Source: Ascocoryne sarcoides NRRL 50072 (lineage: Eukaryota; Ascomycota; Leotiomycetes; Helotiales; Gelatinodiscaceae). Taken from it: a DNA stretch of 64,000 nucleotides. How positions within the stretch are numbered: position 1 is the stretch's first letter; each line of letters begins with the position of its first letter. The stretch covers positions 884,292 to 948,291 of the forward strand of contig KB205940.1 of assembly GCA_000328965.1 (NCBI GenBank), written 5' to 3'. A model generated the notes under the pieces. The model was not told the origin of the DNA. It saw only the letters and a program-made list of their open reading frames with translations, and searched no databases. Both the position numbers and the translations under genes were made by a program. Shown piece after piece: positions 32,696 to 43,699 of this stretch.

Positions 32696-34370
32696 ATGAT
32701 GATGAGGCCTGAGAGGTATATATTTGATCGAATCCGGATCGTCTTCTTACTTGTTGCGGTTTTTTCTCTTCTTATTTTCTATACATATCTATATACCGAT
32801 ACTTTCTCTTCTAATGGCTTCAAAACGGCTTTTGAACATGATTCGGGAGGCTTTGTACTCTCATCACAGCAACAACCGGGGAAAGAGACTTTAAGGTCTC
32901 TTTTTTTGACGGAGGAACAATGCGCCTCGACCTTCCCAGGAATCTTCAAGGAAGTTGATCGTGCCATAGGTTTAGGCCCATTTGAGCTGAAGAAAGGGCC
33001 TGACGATTATTCTGGCGCTGTCCAAGGACGGATTAAGAATGGGAAGGTTTACACTTCTACAACCCAATATTTCAAGATTAGCAATACTAACAAGTATCTT
33101 AGCTATATATTATCCAAGCACAGCGCGATCATGTCTTGACAGTGAGTAAATTTAATTGATCCTAGAATACGAGTTGACATATGCTATGTGTTTATAAGGG
33201 AATTGATGGACACCAAACCAGGTTGTGGAAGTCTAATTATGCTCTTGTTTTCTAGCGTGAAAATTTTATAGCCTCAGTTAAGACAAATAGCTACGGGAGA
33301 TATAACCGGAGTTTTCGGCATGAGACCTCTTGAGCTCTCTTCTTTCATGCTAACATTGGGTCCAAACTAACTTGTAACAGCGAGTTGGGGCTATTCTTCA
33401 CGCTCTCCACAGAGCAATTATTACCTCTCCTGAGCCAGTTCCCGATACTGTGTTTATTCTCAATATAAATGACGAGCCTCGAGGAGACGCTTGGTCATTT
33501 TCTCGCTCCAACGATGATTTTGTCGCTCAAAATCCTTGGCTCATGCCACATTTTAGTACTTGGTCCTGGCCCGAAAAGTACCTCGGTCCCATTGATCAAG
33601 CCCTATCAAAAATTGAACAAATCGAGCAAGAAGTCCCATTTGAAAAGAAAATCAGTAAAGCAGTCTGGAGAGGAACTGCTTGGTTTAACCCCCTCTGGAA
33701 TCTTGGTCTGAGGCCAAAGATGATAGAGGTTAGTGAGGACAAGGAGTGGGCTGATGTGGAGATTTGGAATAAAGATTCGAACAACACTATCGAAATTGTA
33801 GATATGTGTAAATATAAGTATATTATATATGCTGAGGTCAATCACTTTCTGCTTTTAAATGCAAACTTTTATCACTTACCAAAAAACTAGGGGAAATCAT
33901 ACTCCGGACGTCTTCTTTACCATCAAGCATGCGCTTCAGTCATCATTACACCACCAATAACTTTCCTCCTGACCCATACGCACCTCCTCCAGCCACTCTT
34001 CTCGTCCACGGTTCTTGATCCTAATTCCGACCAACGAAATTTAGCATATCCTACACGGTTTACCAACATCTCTTGGCCCGTTTCATATCCACCCTCGCGC
34101 GCCAATATAGTGTTCGTAAACCCGGATTGGTCGGACCTTGAGGAAATGATCAAATGGCTGGAGGACAACCCGGAAATTGCCAAGGGGATCGGACAGAGGC
34201 AGAGGGATTTAATGGTTGGCAGAGGATACCTGAGTGAAGCCGCTGAAGCGTGCTATTGGCGAAAATTGATTAAGGGTTGGAGTGAGACGGCGAAACCGCA
34301 TGATGAGAATGAGGCATGGGGAAAGGGCGTACGTTGGGAAACCTTCAGTTTAACTGGATCAGTAAAATAG
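32696..34370 (+). CDS. CAP10-like family 90 glycosyltransferase
   Basis: Four exons (32696-33046, 33103-33141, 33381-33836, 33891-34370), all phase-0 junctions, encode 441 residues. A single N-terminal membrane anchor (about 13-31, RIVFLLVAVFSLLIFYTYL) suggests a type II Golgi/ER protein. The conserved GT90/CAP10 segments are present in order: PFELKKGPDDYSGAVQGRIKNGKLYII, AILHALHRAIITSP, MPHFSTWSWPEKYLGPI, KAVWRGTAWFNP, CKYKYIIYAEGKSYSGRLLYHQACASVIITPP, and SDLEEMIKWLEDNPE. Known relatives are cryptococcal CAP10/CAP64-type proteins and O-xylosyl/O-glucosyltransferases; donor and acceptor here are unknown. Intron 1 has a GTTTAC donor and intron 2 is long (239 nt). It is moderately short for a fungal GT90 but appears intact. 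Confidence 0.83.
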
Positions 34371-34797
34371 CTAGGGTTCTAGAGGGATTTGGTGGTAGAA
34401 AAAAGAGAAACAGAAGATTCTGCGGATTTTGATTGGAGTAGATAAGCAAAAAATACAACAAGCTGAAAAGCGGGAGGACGTATACACCTAAACTTCTATC
34501 AAATCGAAACCCCAACAAGGACTAAAATACTTATCCTTTCGAACAGTGTTGTTGAAAGATGAGCATACTAGCTATAACTTAACGAATCAGAGCTATAGTG
34601 TTATACGTTTGATATCAAGCTTAAAAAATACTTTAGCTCCAGAGAGCTCCTTGCTAGTGACATAGCATCTACTACCATCACTTCTCAAATCTCTTAGAGT
34701 TTCAACAGAAGTTGTCGGCGCCTTACAAAGCCTAGTAGAACGTCAAATCTATGTTCATCTAATCGCAGAAGCATTCATCTCGGTCTCTAGTCCGTCC
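34371..34797. other. Convergent intergenic region
   Basis: Shared 3' flank of the GT90 gene and the maltase gene. AT-rich, no other feature. Confidence 0.6.
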
Positions 34798-36914
34798 CTA
34801 TTTCACATAGCAAGCAAAAGCCTCAAAGGGTCTCAACTCGACTACCCCCTCCTTCAACGCCACATCCCCATAATTAGTTGTCAAAACCCTCTCCGGTTGC
34901 AACTCAATATCCCCAGGTACCTTCCAACTTACCGCTTCCTTCCTGAAATTCGCCACAATGACAACTTGCTCCTTTCCAAACGTCCTTGCGTAAGCAAAGA
35001 CATCATTATTTGCTTCATCAATCATTTCGAAATTGCCGTAGATGAAAATATCTTTGTGGCTTTTTCGAAGACGAAGGATAGAGGCCCAGTACTCGAAAAC
35101 GCTATCTTTGACCCCGACTTGGGCTTGGGCATTGATTTCATAGTAGCTTTCATTTTCTTTTTGCCAGGGCTTAGCGGTTGAGAAGCCAGCGTATTGAGTG
35201 TTGTCCCACTGTTTCGTATTGGCGAGAAGCAATTAATAGGGAAGCAGGGGAACTTACTTGCATGGGTGTTCTAGCATTATCTCTTGACTTTTTCTGAATT
35301 TCCTCAAGTGTAACACGTTGCAATTCCTTGTCTTCGGGGTACCTCTCTAAAATCCTGCTACGATATTAGCAGTGCCTCCAAATATGACATTGCAGGCCTC
35401 ACTCATTCCAAGCATTCAATGTCTCGAGATCTTTGTACTCTGATATATCTCTGTCTTTGGGAATATTGATCAAGCCTAGCTCCTGGCCCTGATACACAAA
35501 AACGGTCCCACTCTGCAACGCCATGAACGTAGCAAACATTTTGGCAGAATAGGATCGATATTCCGGGAGATCGGAACCCCATCGAGAGACTGATCTGCTT
35601 TGATCATGATTTTCCAGGTACAACGCATTCCAGCCATCGTTATCAATCATGAATCTTTGCCATTTGTTGACGATGTTCTTTAAGATGGGTAGCTCCCATT
35701 GTCTTGGGGAGAATTTCCCACGATTACCTTGATCCATATCAACGCTATGACGAATCTTAGCTCAGATCAACAAATCACTTTTCAAGAGTACTTACATCTC
35801 AAAATGGAAAATCATGTTCAATTCTCCACGATCGAAACCGACAGCTTTGATAATCTCCTTCGGATCATCCACACTGGGCATTTCACCAACCGAGAAAGCA
35901 TTATACTCTTTCAGTATCTTGCCAATATCTAGTAGATATTCATGGAGTCTGGGGCCACAGGCAAAAAACTTTTCTCCAGGCTGATATTCTTGATCCGGGC
36001 GAGTAATCGGGGCATCCGGAAGTCCAGGGACTTTACTAATAAAGTTGATGACATCGCATCTGTACCATACTATTAGAACGCGCTGCGCATTATTTCCGTG
36101 GTGACCCAGACATACCTAAACCCATCGACTCCTTTATCTAACCAGAAACGGATAATGTCATGCACCGCATCCCGGACTTTGGGATTCTCCCAATTTAGAT
36201 CCGGCTGCTCTGGAGCAAAAAGATGTAGATAATACTCATCTGACGCCTCGTCGTATTTCCAGGCGCTACCACCCCACATGGCACACCAGTTATTCGGCGG
36301 ATGTCGCTTTCCATCTGCATCATATTTCCCCTTTTTCCAGATGTAAAAGTCCCTAAACTCGCTAGACTTGGATGATATTGAATCCAAGAACCATTTGTGC
36401 TATTGAAGATATCAGAAATGCCGAAAAAGTTACGTTAACTCAGTCATAGCTACGTTATTTTCGGGGGAAATCGTATGAAACCAAGAGAGAGATTAACATG
36501 AGGCGTAGCAAGTTCCAGAAGGACCGCCACTTTTTAAGACAACTACTCGTCCCATAAGAATTTAAGACATACCTGATTAGAAGTATGGTTCACAACCAAA
36601 TCCATCACAAATTTCATCCCCCTCTTATGGCAGCCCTCGATCATCTCATCCACATCCGCCAACGTACCATAAGGAGCGTGGATGGCTTTGTACGAGCTTA
36701 TATCGTACCCTACGTCTACTTGAGGGGACTGGTATATCGGACAGGTCCAAACGATATCTATCCCCAAGGCCTTGATATAATCTAGTTTGGAGATCATGCC
36801 TTGGATATCTCCAAGACCATCCCCATTTGAATCTTTGAAAGATGCGGGGTATATTTGATACACCGAGGATTCTTTCCACCAGGCACGCTTGACTGAATCG
36901 ATGGCTGACCCCAT
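34798..36914 (-). CDS. GH13 alpha-glucosidase (maltase)
   Basis: Six exons (36914-36573, 36399-36116, 36059-35796, 35744-35403, 35354-35258, 35208-34798) give 579 residues, the normal size for fungal intracellular maltases. The (beta/alpha)8 signatures are all there: AWWKESSVYQIYPASFKDSNG, the calcium-loop segment DSNGDGLGDI, DLVVNHTS (region I), GVDGFRCDVINFISK (region II, nucleophile Asp), FSVGEMP (acid/base Glu), LENHDQSR (region IV, transition-state Asp) and DNARTPMQW. It should hydrolyse terminal alpha-1,4 (or 1,6) glucosyl bonds of maltose-type sugars. No signal peptide, so probably cytosolic, working with an imported sugar. Region II has Cys just before the nucleophile where Met or Val is usual. 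CreA-type sites lie 380-460 bp upstream. It is divergent from the methyltransferase gene. Confidence 0.93.
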
Positions 36915-38021
36915 GATGTATGCTTTAAAATATGGGATGTTGAGCGGGAAATGTTATAGAAGTTTGAAATGAATCAAGTTCAAAGAAAAGAATGTAATAA
37001 GTCCTTGTAAACGTTGAACTCCTGCTCTTCAAAGACGTATCTCCAAAGTCAAAATGAGTATAGCGGGGAGTAACATTAACCCATGGGATGGCGATTATTG
37101 TCAAGCTCAATACTCTATTTTCAAGAGGCAAGGTAAGAGTAGATCAAGTAATTTATGTCACCCAAGATGCTTGAGCTCTATACAAAAGAGTTCTCTGATG
37201 AGGGTGCAGAAAAGTACTGGTGCGTACCTCCGTACAATCAAAGAAAATGGCTCCTTGATCAGTGGGATGTTTTGGAGGTTAACTCTATCCCCGGGGGGCA
37301 CAAATCATGCGAGGTGACACCGGCCGGTGGGGGTCATCCATCGGCCCCTTTATTGGCTTGTCTGGTTGTTGGTGGGGACGATTAAAAGAACTGAACTGCG
37401 GGGCTGCAGATTGGCTCTCCATACGGTGTTGAGATCTTCACCTTGATGGAGATGACATCGGACATAGGTAATTTGCGGATCTAGAAGGGTGATGTGACTG
37501 CTAGGGATGGAATGTAGGGCGGGCCTACAAGGGCGTAGGTAGGGGTGTATGGAGGGGAGAGAAGCCTTTCAAAATCATCTCTAAAAATGCTGGCTTCTCA
37601 CCCTCTCAAAACACATAAAGTAATTAATATTCTAACCTAAGAGCTACATCAAACAGTGGGATATTAAGCGGGCTAGACGGCAAATGATATAATTACTAAT
37701 ATTTTGATGTTGCGCACGTGGTACCTTCTGAGAGCCTTCTTTTCTCTTTAAGGCGCCGAGAATTCTTTTCAAGAAGTGTCCTTAAGGACCCTTTTAGCCT
37801 ACGACAGCATCGGATTTGCATGTAAAGAGAAGCAGAAGCTCTACAGGAGAACCCTACCTCAGTCTTCACGAGTAAAGAAGGGGTGGCTATCTATTCGATA
37901 AACCCTTCTGCCAAGTTTTATTACCTCTATATCTGACTGGCAGTGTCCTCCTCAAACCTTCTTCAATCTTTCAAATACACTCTCAGGACCCTCAAGCAAC
38001 AATCCAGTAAAAATAGCTAAA
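36915..38021. promoter_or_regulatory. Divergent promoter region maltase / ICMT-like gene
   Basis: A 1.1-kb gap between divergent genes. It contains a cluster of SYGGRG (CreA-type) hexamers at 37291-37377 and a pyrimidine-rich leader before 38022. Short frames at 37054-37385 have no recognisable sequence. Confidence 0.5.
37291..37377. promoter_or_regulatory. Cluster of CreA-type carbon-repression sites
   Basis: Three hexamers fit the SYGGRG consensus: CCGGGG at 37291, GTGGGG at 37327 and GTGGGG at 37372, within 87 bp and about 380-460 bp upstream of the maltase ATG. Adjacent GGCCCCTTT also includes a CCCCT stress-type element. Paired CreA sites near sugar-hydrolase genes are a known arrangement; binding here is inferred. 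Confidence 0.35.
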
Positions 38022-38717
38022 ATGGAGTCATCCCCGGCGAACCTCAGCCTTGTGGCCTGCCTCGCCCTTTGCAACTACCTCTGCTATCTCTGCGGCAAAT
38101 CTCCAAATCCCCGACCCAAAAAGCAGTACTCGAAAGACCGCATAAAATTCTTCACAGGTGACACGATAGCGAGCGAAATTTTGACGGCCCTTCTGCTATC
38201 TTCGTTATGGGGATTTCAGAGTGCCTTGATACTCTTTCCGGCACGTCGTGCGGAGTTCTGTTCGAACCCAGACCTCCTCAACGAGAACATATTTTCGTGG
38301 AGCCGTGATACCCTCGCCTTCGTCGTCACCGTCCTTTTAGCCGCGTCAATCCGCTTATTGGCATATGCCCATCTTGGAACCAATTTTACATTTCGTCTTG
38401 CGAAGCCCAAGGGCGTCATCACTAGTGGCATCTACGGATATGTGCAGCATCCCTCTTACACTGGACTTGGCCTGTTGAGTGTAGCAATATGCTTCTTATT
38501 TATGAGAGCAGATGGTCTAGGGGCTTGCTTCTTGCCATCATGGGTCATCGACACAGGAGCAATGAATGTTACGGCTTGGTTAGCGGCAAACCTTGGGGTA
38601 TTTTTCGGACTTTTCTTGAGAGTAAAAGACGAGGAGGAAATGATGAGGAAGGAGTTTGGCAAAGAGTGGTTGGAGTATCACCAGAGAACCAAAAGGTTCA
38701 TACCATGGATTATTTGA
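38022..38717 (+). CDS. ICMT/PEMT-like membrane methyltransferase
   Basis: An intronless 231-residue integral membrane protein with about four to five hydrophobic segments. The C-terminal half has the isoprenylcysteine carboxyl methyltransferase/phospholipid methyltransferase signature: LGTNFTFRLAKPKGVITSGIYGYVQHPSYTGLGLL, where the HPSYTG turn lies at the S-adenosylmethionine site. The paired-Glu tail KDEEEMMRKEFGKEWLEYHQRTKRFIPWII is the ICMT-family ending (E, FG, Y, T-R-IPW). It would methylate a lipid or prenylated-protein carboxyl group at the ER. Length fits, but whether this is the true Ste14 orthologue or one of the ICMT-like paralogues common in filamentous fungi cannot be settled from sequence alone. 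Confidence 0.8.
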   Translation: MESSPANLSLVACLALCNYLCYLCGKSPNPRPKKQYSKDRIKFFTGDTIASEILTALLLSSLWGFQSALILFPARRAEFCSNPDLLNENIFSWSRDTLAFVVTVLLAASIRLLAYAHLGTNFTFRLAKPKGVITSGIYGYVQHPSYTGLGLLSVAICFLFMRADGLGACFLPSWVIDTGAMNVTAWLAANLGVFFGLFLRVKDEEEMMRKEFGKEWLEYHQRTKRFIPWII

Positions 38718-39569
38718 AGAAGCTCCAAGTCGGTGTAAAAGAAAGTAGGGGCTAGAAACATACAGTTTTAAGAATAAGAACTCTAGGTGAGATAAAGGGA
38801 TTTGCAGTATGAGGTGCGCAGAGGGAGCGTGAAGTATTAGTAAGCAGTCAAGATTAAAATGTCGACGCTTTTGTTACGAGTCTTTCGAGTTAGTGTCAGC
38901 AATTTAAACTGTCCTTAACGCTCGTTTTCTTGAATGAGTATGTTATCGCTACTCAGGTCTCCTTGGCATAGTGTAATGGGAACTTAAAGATTGAGCGATT
39001 CGTGTCTCATATGACCTTATTTTGGTATGTTAAGCATCCAGGCAACCCTATGCACTGTGCCCTTGGTAAAACAAGCAGTGCTATATACCCGAAGTGCATG
39101 TGAAAGCTTAAGCATGATTTGTAGTAGGTATATCCCAGATATATTAACATACATTTCTCAGCCAGCACAAATATTTTGGAAACTCGAGAAAATGAAGAGA
39201 TCTCACACTGGAATAAGCTAGAAAATACTTCTGCGGGGCTGAATGTTATCAATGTTTTGTTGTACATCACATTTTCCGCCACCTGGTTCATTCCATTGCA
39301 CATTCTCACCCCAAACGAGAATCAAGTAAGTATATCTTTGTTCAAATTGTCAGCTAATTTATGTAAATGGGTATCAGGCCTGGCAATCTCTTCTCGAATT
39401 CCTCAGAACGTTTTATTCTTAGGAAGCAATGCTTTTAGCAATCCTATGATACATATGGTCAGACAGTATCATAATACTTGCAATAAGCTATATAAATTTC
39501 ATCAATAACAGAGCCAGTACCTACAACTAGTGTTTTTAACTAAAGGATGTCTGAGCTTAGTGTAGATGA
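38718..39569. other. Convergent intergenic region
   Basis: 3' flanks of the methyltransferase (plus) and the Ecm11-domain gene (minus). AT-rich; small overlapping frames at 39007-39508 on both strands look accidental. A stretch near 38966 resembles a tRNA D-arm but no full tRNA is present. Confidence 0.5.
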
Positions 39570-40919
39570 TTAAATCGCTTTACTCTTACTCCTACCCTTC
39601 AACACTTCCTCACCGCTCACTCTCATATCCTTCATTTTTTTATCAATGCTACGTGACTTGCCTCGCACAGCCTTTACTCTCGCATCTAATTCTGCCTCAT
39701 ATTTCTCAGTCAGCTTTCTCTTCTCCGCTTTCTTTGCCATCACCCTATTCACAGTCTCTCCAAACTGTTCCACAAACCATTTCCCCGCCTGCTCCCACTC
39801 TGCAGTTGACATTTGACGATAGAACTCGAATTGAACATCATCTCGTTTATGCACATTTTCAAATTGTTGGTCTAGCAAGTTCATATGATACCGAATCTTC
39901 TCCTCGAGGGGTTTGCCACGAAGAACTTTAGATATCTTCTTCTTCTTGCCCGTTTCCCAAGACATTGCCTGAACCTTAGAGTATTCTATAGATTTCAAGT
40001 CTTCCTCGCTCCATTCTGGAAGAACGGGTGGGGCACGGAATTCCTGTTCTTGCTGTATTTCCTGAAGATGCTGATATTCTTGGCCCTGTTGTGGTTCACT
40101 TTGGTCTGACATCATCGAGTCCATCTCATCACTGTCTGCTAGCAAAGCATGACCTAGCTGCATATCTCCATAAAAGTTATTGACTGGTAGCCCTTGCAAT
40201 TCAGTCTCGCCCACTCCATCTGTCTTATGAGACTTTTGCGTTTCAACAGCTGGTGGATCATATTTCCGTCCATGAGACCGAGATCGCTTTTTAGTGTTTC
40301 CAGGCTGGCGTTCCCTCAGGTCTTCGGGATGGGAGCGCAGTTGAAGATTAGTGTGTGTTTGTTGTGGCAGTGCCTGGTCAAATCGACCAGTAATCTGCGA
40401 CTTTCGTAAATTTTCTTGAGATTCTAGCTTGAAATCGGACATGTAATTATAGTCTTGGTTGTGGCGATGCTGAGACGAGTTTCGAGGAGGGCTCTGGGCA
40501 TGTCTGGGATGCGAATACTCTTGTCCGCGCAGATATTTACCATCTTGCTCCTCTCCATCGCCTTCAAGCTCCTCTCCATTCATTGTTTGATCAAAGCTAG
40601 AGCTCACAAGCTCATCACCAAAAATGCCATTTGGCTCTGTATATTGGTTGGGGTTGTAGAAATCTGCGGGGGCTGTACTTGGAACTCGAGAAGGAGCCTG
40701 TGGTATTATCGTCGTCTTCTTCGTAGAAACCTTAGCGTCTCTACCTAATGCTTTTCGGTCGAAATCAGCTTTCTGTCCCGATTGAGCTGCTAGAGGAGGA
40801 GTGCCAGAAAGTTGGTGGCGGATCTGACTGTATTGCTCCAAAACAGAATTTTGTCCAAGTTGGGCTGGCATAAGAATAGCAACAGTGGGCTGATTGCGAT
40901 TCTGGACGAACCCTTTCAT
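39570..40919 (-). CDS. Ecm11-domain protein
   Basis: An intronless 449-residue protein beginning MKGFVQNRNQP. The first 320 residues are low-complexity Gln/Ser/Glu/Arg-rich and probably disordered. The C-terminal part, about 325-449, is ordered: PPVLPEWSEEDLKSIEYSKVQAM, then FYRQMSTAEWEQAGKWFVEQFGETVNRVM and a coiled coil KKAEKRKLTEKYEAELDARVKAVRGKSRSI. This corresponds to the fungal Ecm11 domain. In budding yeast Ecm11 is a SUMO-modified component of the synaptonemal complex central element in meiosis. A chromosome-associated role is inferred here. The open frame extends 14 codons upstream only from a TTG, so the first ATG is taken. Confidence 0.75.
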   Translation of the reverse strand: MKGFVQNRNQPTVAILMPAQLGQNSVLEQYSQIRHQLSGTPPLAAQSGQKADFDRKALGRDAKVSTKKTTIIPQAPSRVPSTAPADFYNPNQYTEPNGIFGDELVSSSFDQTMNGEELEGDGEEQDGKYLRGQEYSHPRHAQSPPRNSSQHRHNQDYNYMSDFKLESQENLRKSQITGRFDQALPQQTHTNLQLRSHPEDLRERQPGNTKKRSRSHGRKYDPPAVETQKSHKTDGVGETELQGLPVNNFYGDMQLGHALLADSDEMDSMMSDQSEPQQGQEYQHLQEIQQEQEFRAPPVLPEWSEEDLKSIEYSKVQAMSWETGKKKKISKVLRGKPLEEKIRYHMNLLDQQFENVHKRDDVQFEFYRQMSTAEWEQAGKWFVEQFGETVNRVMAKKAEKRKLTEKYEAELDARVKAVRGKSRSIDKKMKDMRVSGEEVLKGRSKSKAI

Positions 40920-42651
40920 TTTCGGTATGAGGTAAACTTCGATATCTACCCAATGGTACAAATGAGAAGCTTAGAATACTGTTCCGATTAGCTTGAGGGG
41001 CTTAGTTCAAGTCGGTAGTTACAACGGACGTACGGATTTTTGTAATTCGATGTGAAGAATCAAGTGTCAAGACGCTGAGAGGATTTTTATCTTTTGAGGG
41101 CATTGATGGCGCAGGATTAATGATGTGTTGCTAATGGCGTCGTGCAAATAGGCAACGCGAGGTCGATGTCCGCGTGGTCACGTTTCGGATACACGTCGGC
41201 TTTCACTCGTTTCCGGCTTTTCTTCTTTTCTTAGGCGTGCAACGAACGACGTCCTCAGCTAATTAACCTCGCAGTCAAGGCCCTGGTGGCCATTCCCAAT
41301 CACCACCTAATATGCTTAGTGAAGATAGTTCTCGTCTCAAAGCTTCTTCGTGCCTAACTACCGCCGATGTCTCCATAGCACCTTTACGCAACGGATAGCT
41401 GGTTGATGGAGACACGCAGATTGCGAAGTGTGCCACCTATTAAGAACAGAAGGGCCTTGAATTTATTGAGTCCTCGATATAACATCGACTTTGAGGGCAT
41501 ACTATTTATCTTGCCAGAAAGAATTAGGGCGAGAGTGGCCCTACAATATATCCGTTTGACGTTATGCCGTTTTGAAATTAAGTTTTACTGTACTTTCTTG
41601 TCATTGCGCTACAGCCCCTCCAAATTGCTTCAACAAATGATAGTTGTTGAAGCCTGGAGGGGTAAAAGGAACGTTCTGCTATATCTACGATACTTTGCCA
41701 TGCACTCTTTCTGTTTTAGCAGACTTAGTCTTTGCTCGCACGTTAGGTGGCTTTTCCATGTATTTTTTCTAACTCCGCCCCTCCGCCCGCTCTGAGGCTC
41801 CAAAATCAAGACAGCTGTCGACGAACACCACGCATTTGCATTTTAGACCTAAGTTTTGTTTGTAGAACTAGGAAACGAGGAAAGTTGACCAGAGCCTCCT
41901 CGAATCTATAATTCAAATTTAACGATCAGCTTTCGTTGCTGCTCTCTTAGCTCCAGCTCCACCAGAAGCTGAAGTGATGGAACTGTCAACAATAGTAATT
42001 CAAGGTGATATTCTACCTCGTGCAGTTTGACCCAAATTTTGTTACTGATTAAGTTTGCGAGGCCGAGAAATGTAGTATCTTTGTTAGCGTATTGCCCTTA
42101 TCATGATTGCAGTTGAGGACTGAAAGATGGCGTTTATGGGAGATGATGAGTTCGGATGAGGCTGTTAGAGTCTTAGAACCTTTCGACAAGTAACCTTACT
42201 TCTCCCCTGCCAACTCAAATTAACAATCCCAGCACCGGTGATTGACCCTATTGGGATTTCATTCCATTCCACGAATCAATCAATCCCCAGATTGAACCCG
42301 AAGTTACCGAACGAACCGAGCACCAGGGGCGGCTGAGCGCCACTTTCAGACTAGACATGGGGAGCAGGGACGGCAAAGCCCCACAACCGTTTCTGATATA
42401 CAGTTGGAGATGAGCATTCCAGCTCAACATCATTTTCAAGAATGTATTTCAGGTTCTGATTCCCTCTGGTAGGTTTCTATTTCTTTCTTCTCTACATCCT
42501 TCCTGCACCTGATCTCTCTACGACATTTGTCCAGTTTTGCAAGTAGCTCCTAGTTGAGCCCGAAATTATTTTCACTAGAAATATAGGTCGGAGACCAAAT
42601 ATAGTATCTGTTTGAAACCATCCTAAGGCATCAGGATTCTCATCAGTCAAC
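40920..42651. other. Intergenic: GH45 and ecm11-like promoters
   Basis: A 1.7-kb gap between divergent genes. The 131-codon frame at 41403-41795 starts ATGGAG but encodes a basic, low-information sequence with no recognisable domain, so I do not call it. A single CreA-type CCCCAG (rc CTGGGG) lies at 42285, and a pyrimidine-rich leader precedes the GH45 ATG. Confidence 0.5.
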
Positions 42652-43699
42652 ATGCAATTTCAACTCCCAACCAAGACTCTTCTCGCCCTCCTCCCCTTCT
42701 TCATCGCTGCCAACGCTCAAGCCTCAGGCACTGGCACTACAACCCGTTACTGGGATTGCTGCAAGCCTTCTTGTGCCTGGTCTGGAAAGGCAGCTTTAGC
42801 TTCGGGAGCTACCCCCGTCCTCACCTGTGATATAAACGACAATCCCCTCTCCAGCTCCCTTTCCGTTGACGCGGTTTCCGGATGCAGCAGTGGCACATCG
42901 TATATGTGCTCTGACGAGGCTCCATGGGCTGTCTCAGACGACTTGGCTTATGGGTATGCTGCTGTCAATATTGCGGGAGGAAGTGAGAGTAGTTGGTGCT
43001 GTGCTTGCTATGAGCTGACTTTCACATCTGGGGCTGCTGCTGGGAAGAAGATGATTGTGCAAGCTACGAACACTGGTGGCGATCTCTCTAGCAATCAATT
43101 CGATCTCTCCGTATGTCTCAACCACTTCTACCTATCCCATACTTCTGCTAATAATTTAATAGATCCCTGGTGGCGGTGTCGGAATCTTCAATGGCTGCAC
43201 AGCCGAATGGGGGGCGCCAAGTTCAGGTTGGGGCGCTCAATATGGTGGGGTGTCAGATGCTGCAGCGTGTGCTACGTTTCCTACTGCCCTTCAATCTGGA
43301 TGCGACTGGCGTTTTGATTGGTTCGAAGGATCCGACAACCCAACTGTCTCGTTCAAACAAGTTGAATGTCCGGCAGCAATTACAGCCAAGACTGGGTGCA
43401 TCAGAGCCGATGATAGCAGTATGCCTGCCGCCGCTGCCGATACTGGTGCTGCTCTCAGTTCGTCGAGTACGAGTTCGAGTGAGGATGTTGTTGCATCAAG
43501 TTCGACTGCTGCGGCTGTTGTCGGAACCGCAAGCAGTGCCGCGGGTGTGGAGGCTGCTACATCGTCGGCTGCAGCCGTTCAATCGACAGTCACATCTTCT
43601 CTCGTAGAAGTAGCCTCTTCAATCGCCTCATCGGTCGAGGCTGCTTCCACAAGCGCAGGTAGTGATGAGGAATACTGGGACGGAACCTGTGAATGGTAA
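42652..43699 (+). CDS. Secreted GH45 endoglucanase
   Basis: Two exons (42652-43110, 43163-43699), phase 0 over a 52-nt intron, give 331 residues. A signal peptide ends near residue 24 (AANAQA). The family 45 core follows: TTRYWDCCKPSCAWSGKA (catalytic Asp equivalent to Humicola Cel45A D10), SYMCSDEAPWAVSDDLAYGYAAV, SSWCCACYELTFTSG, NTGGDLSSNQFDLSIPGGGVGIFNGC (second catalytic Asp in FDL, equivalent to D121), then SGCDWRFDWFEGSDNP. It should cleave internal beta-1,4-glucan bonds of cellulose outside the cell. After the core (about residue 237) comes a Ser/Ala-rich linker of about 85 residues, but no CBM1 follows; it ends in DEEYWDGTCEW. The linker without a cellulose-binding module is the odd point. 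Confidence 0.93.

Noticed and set aside
38960..39000. tRNA D-arm-like sequence TGGCATAGTGTAATGG
   Set aside because: No matching acceptor stem, anticodon arm or T arm nearby.
41403..41795. 131-codon frame with a normal ATG between ecm11-like and GH45 genes
   Set aside because: No recognisable domain, basic low-information composition, no supporting splice or leader signals.
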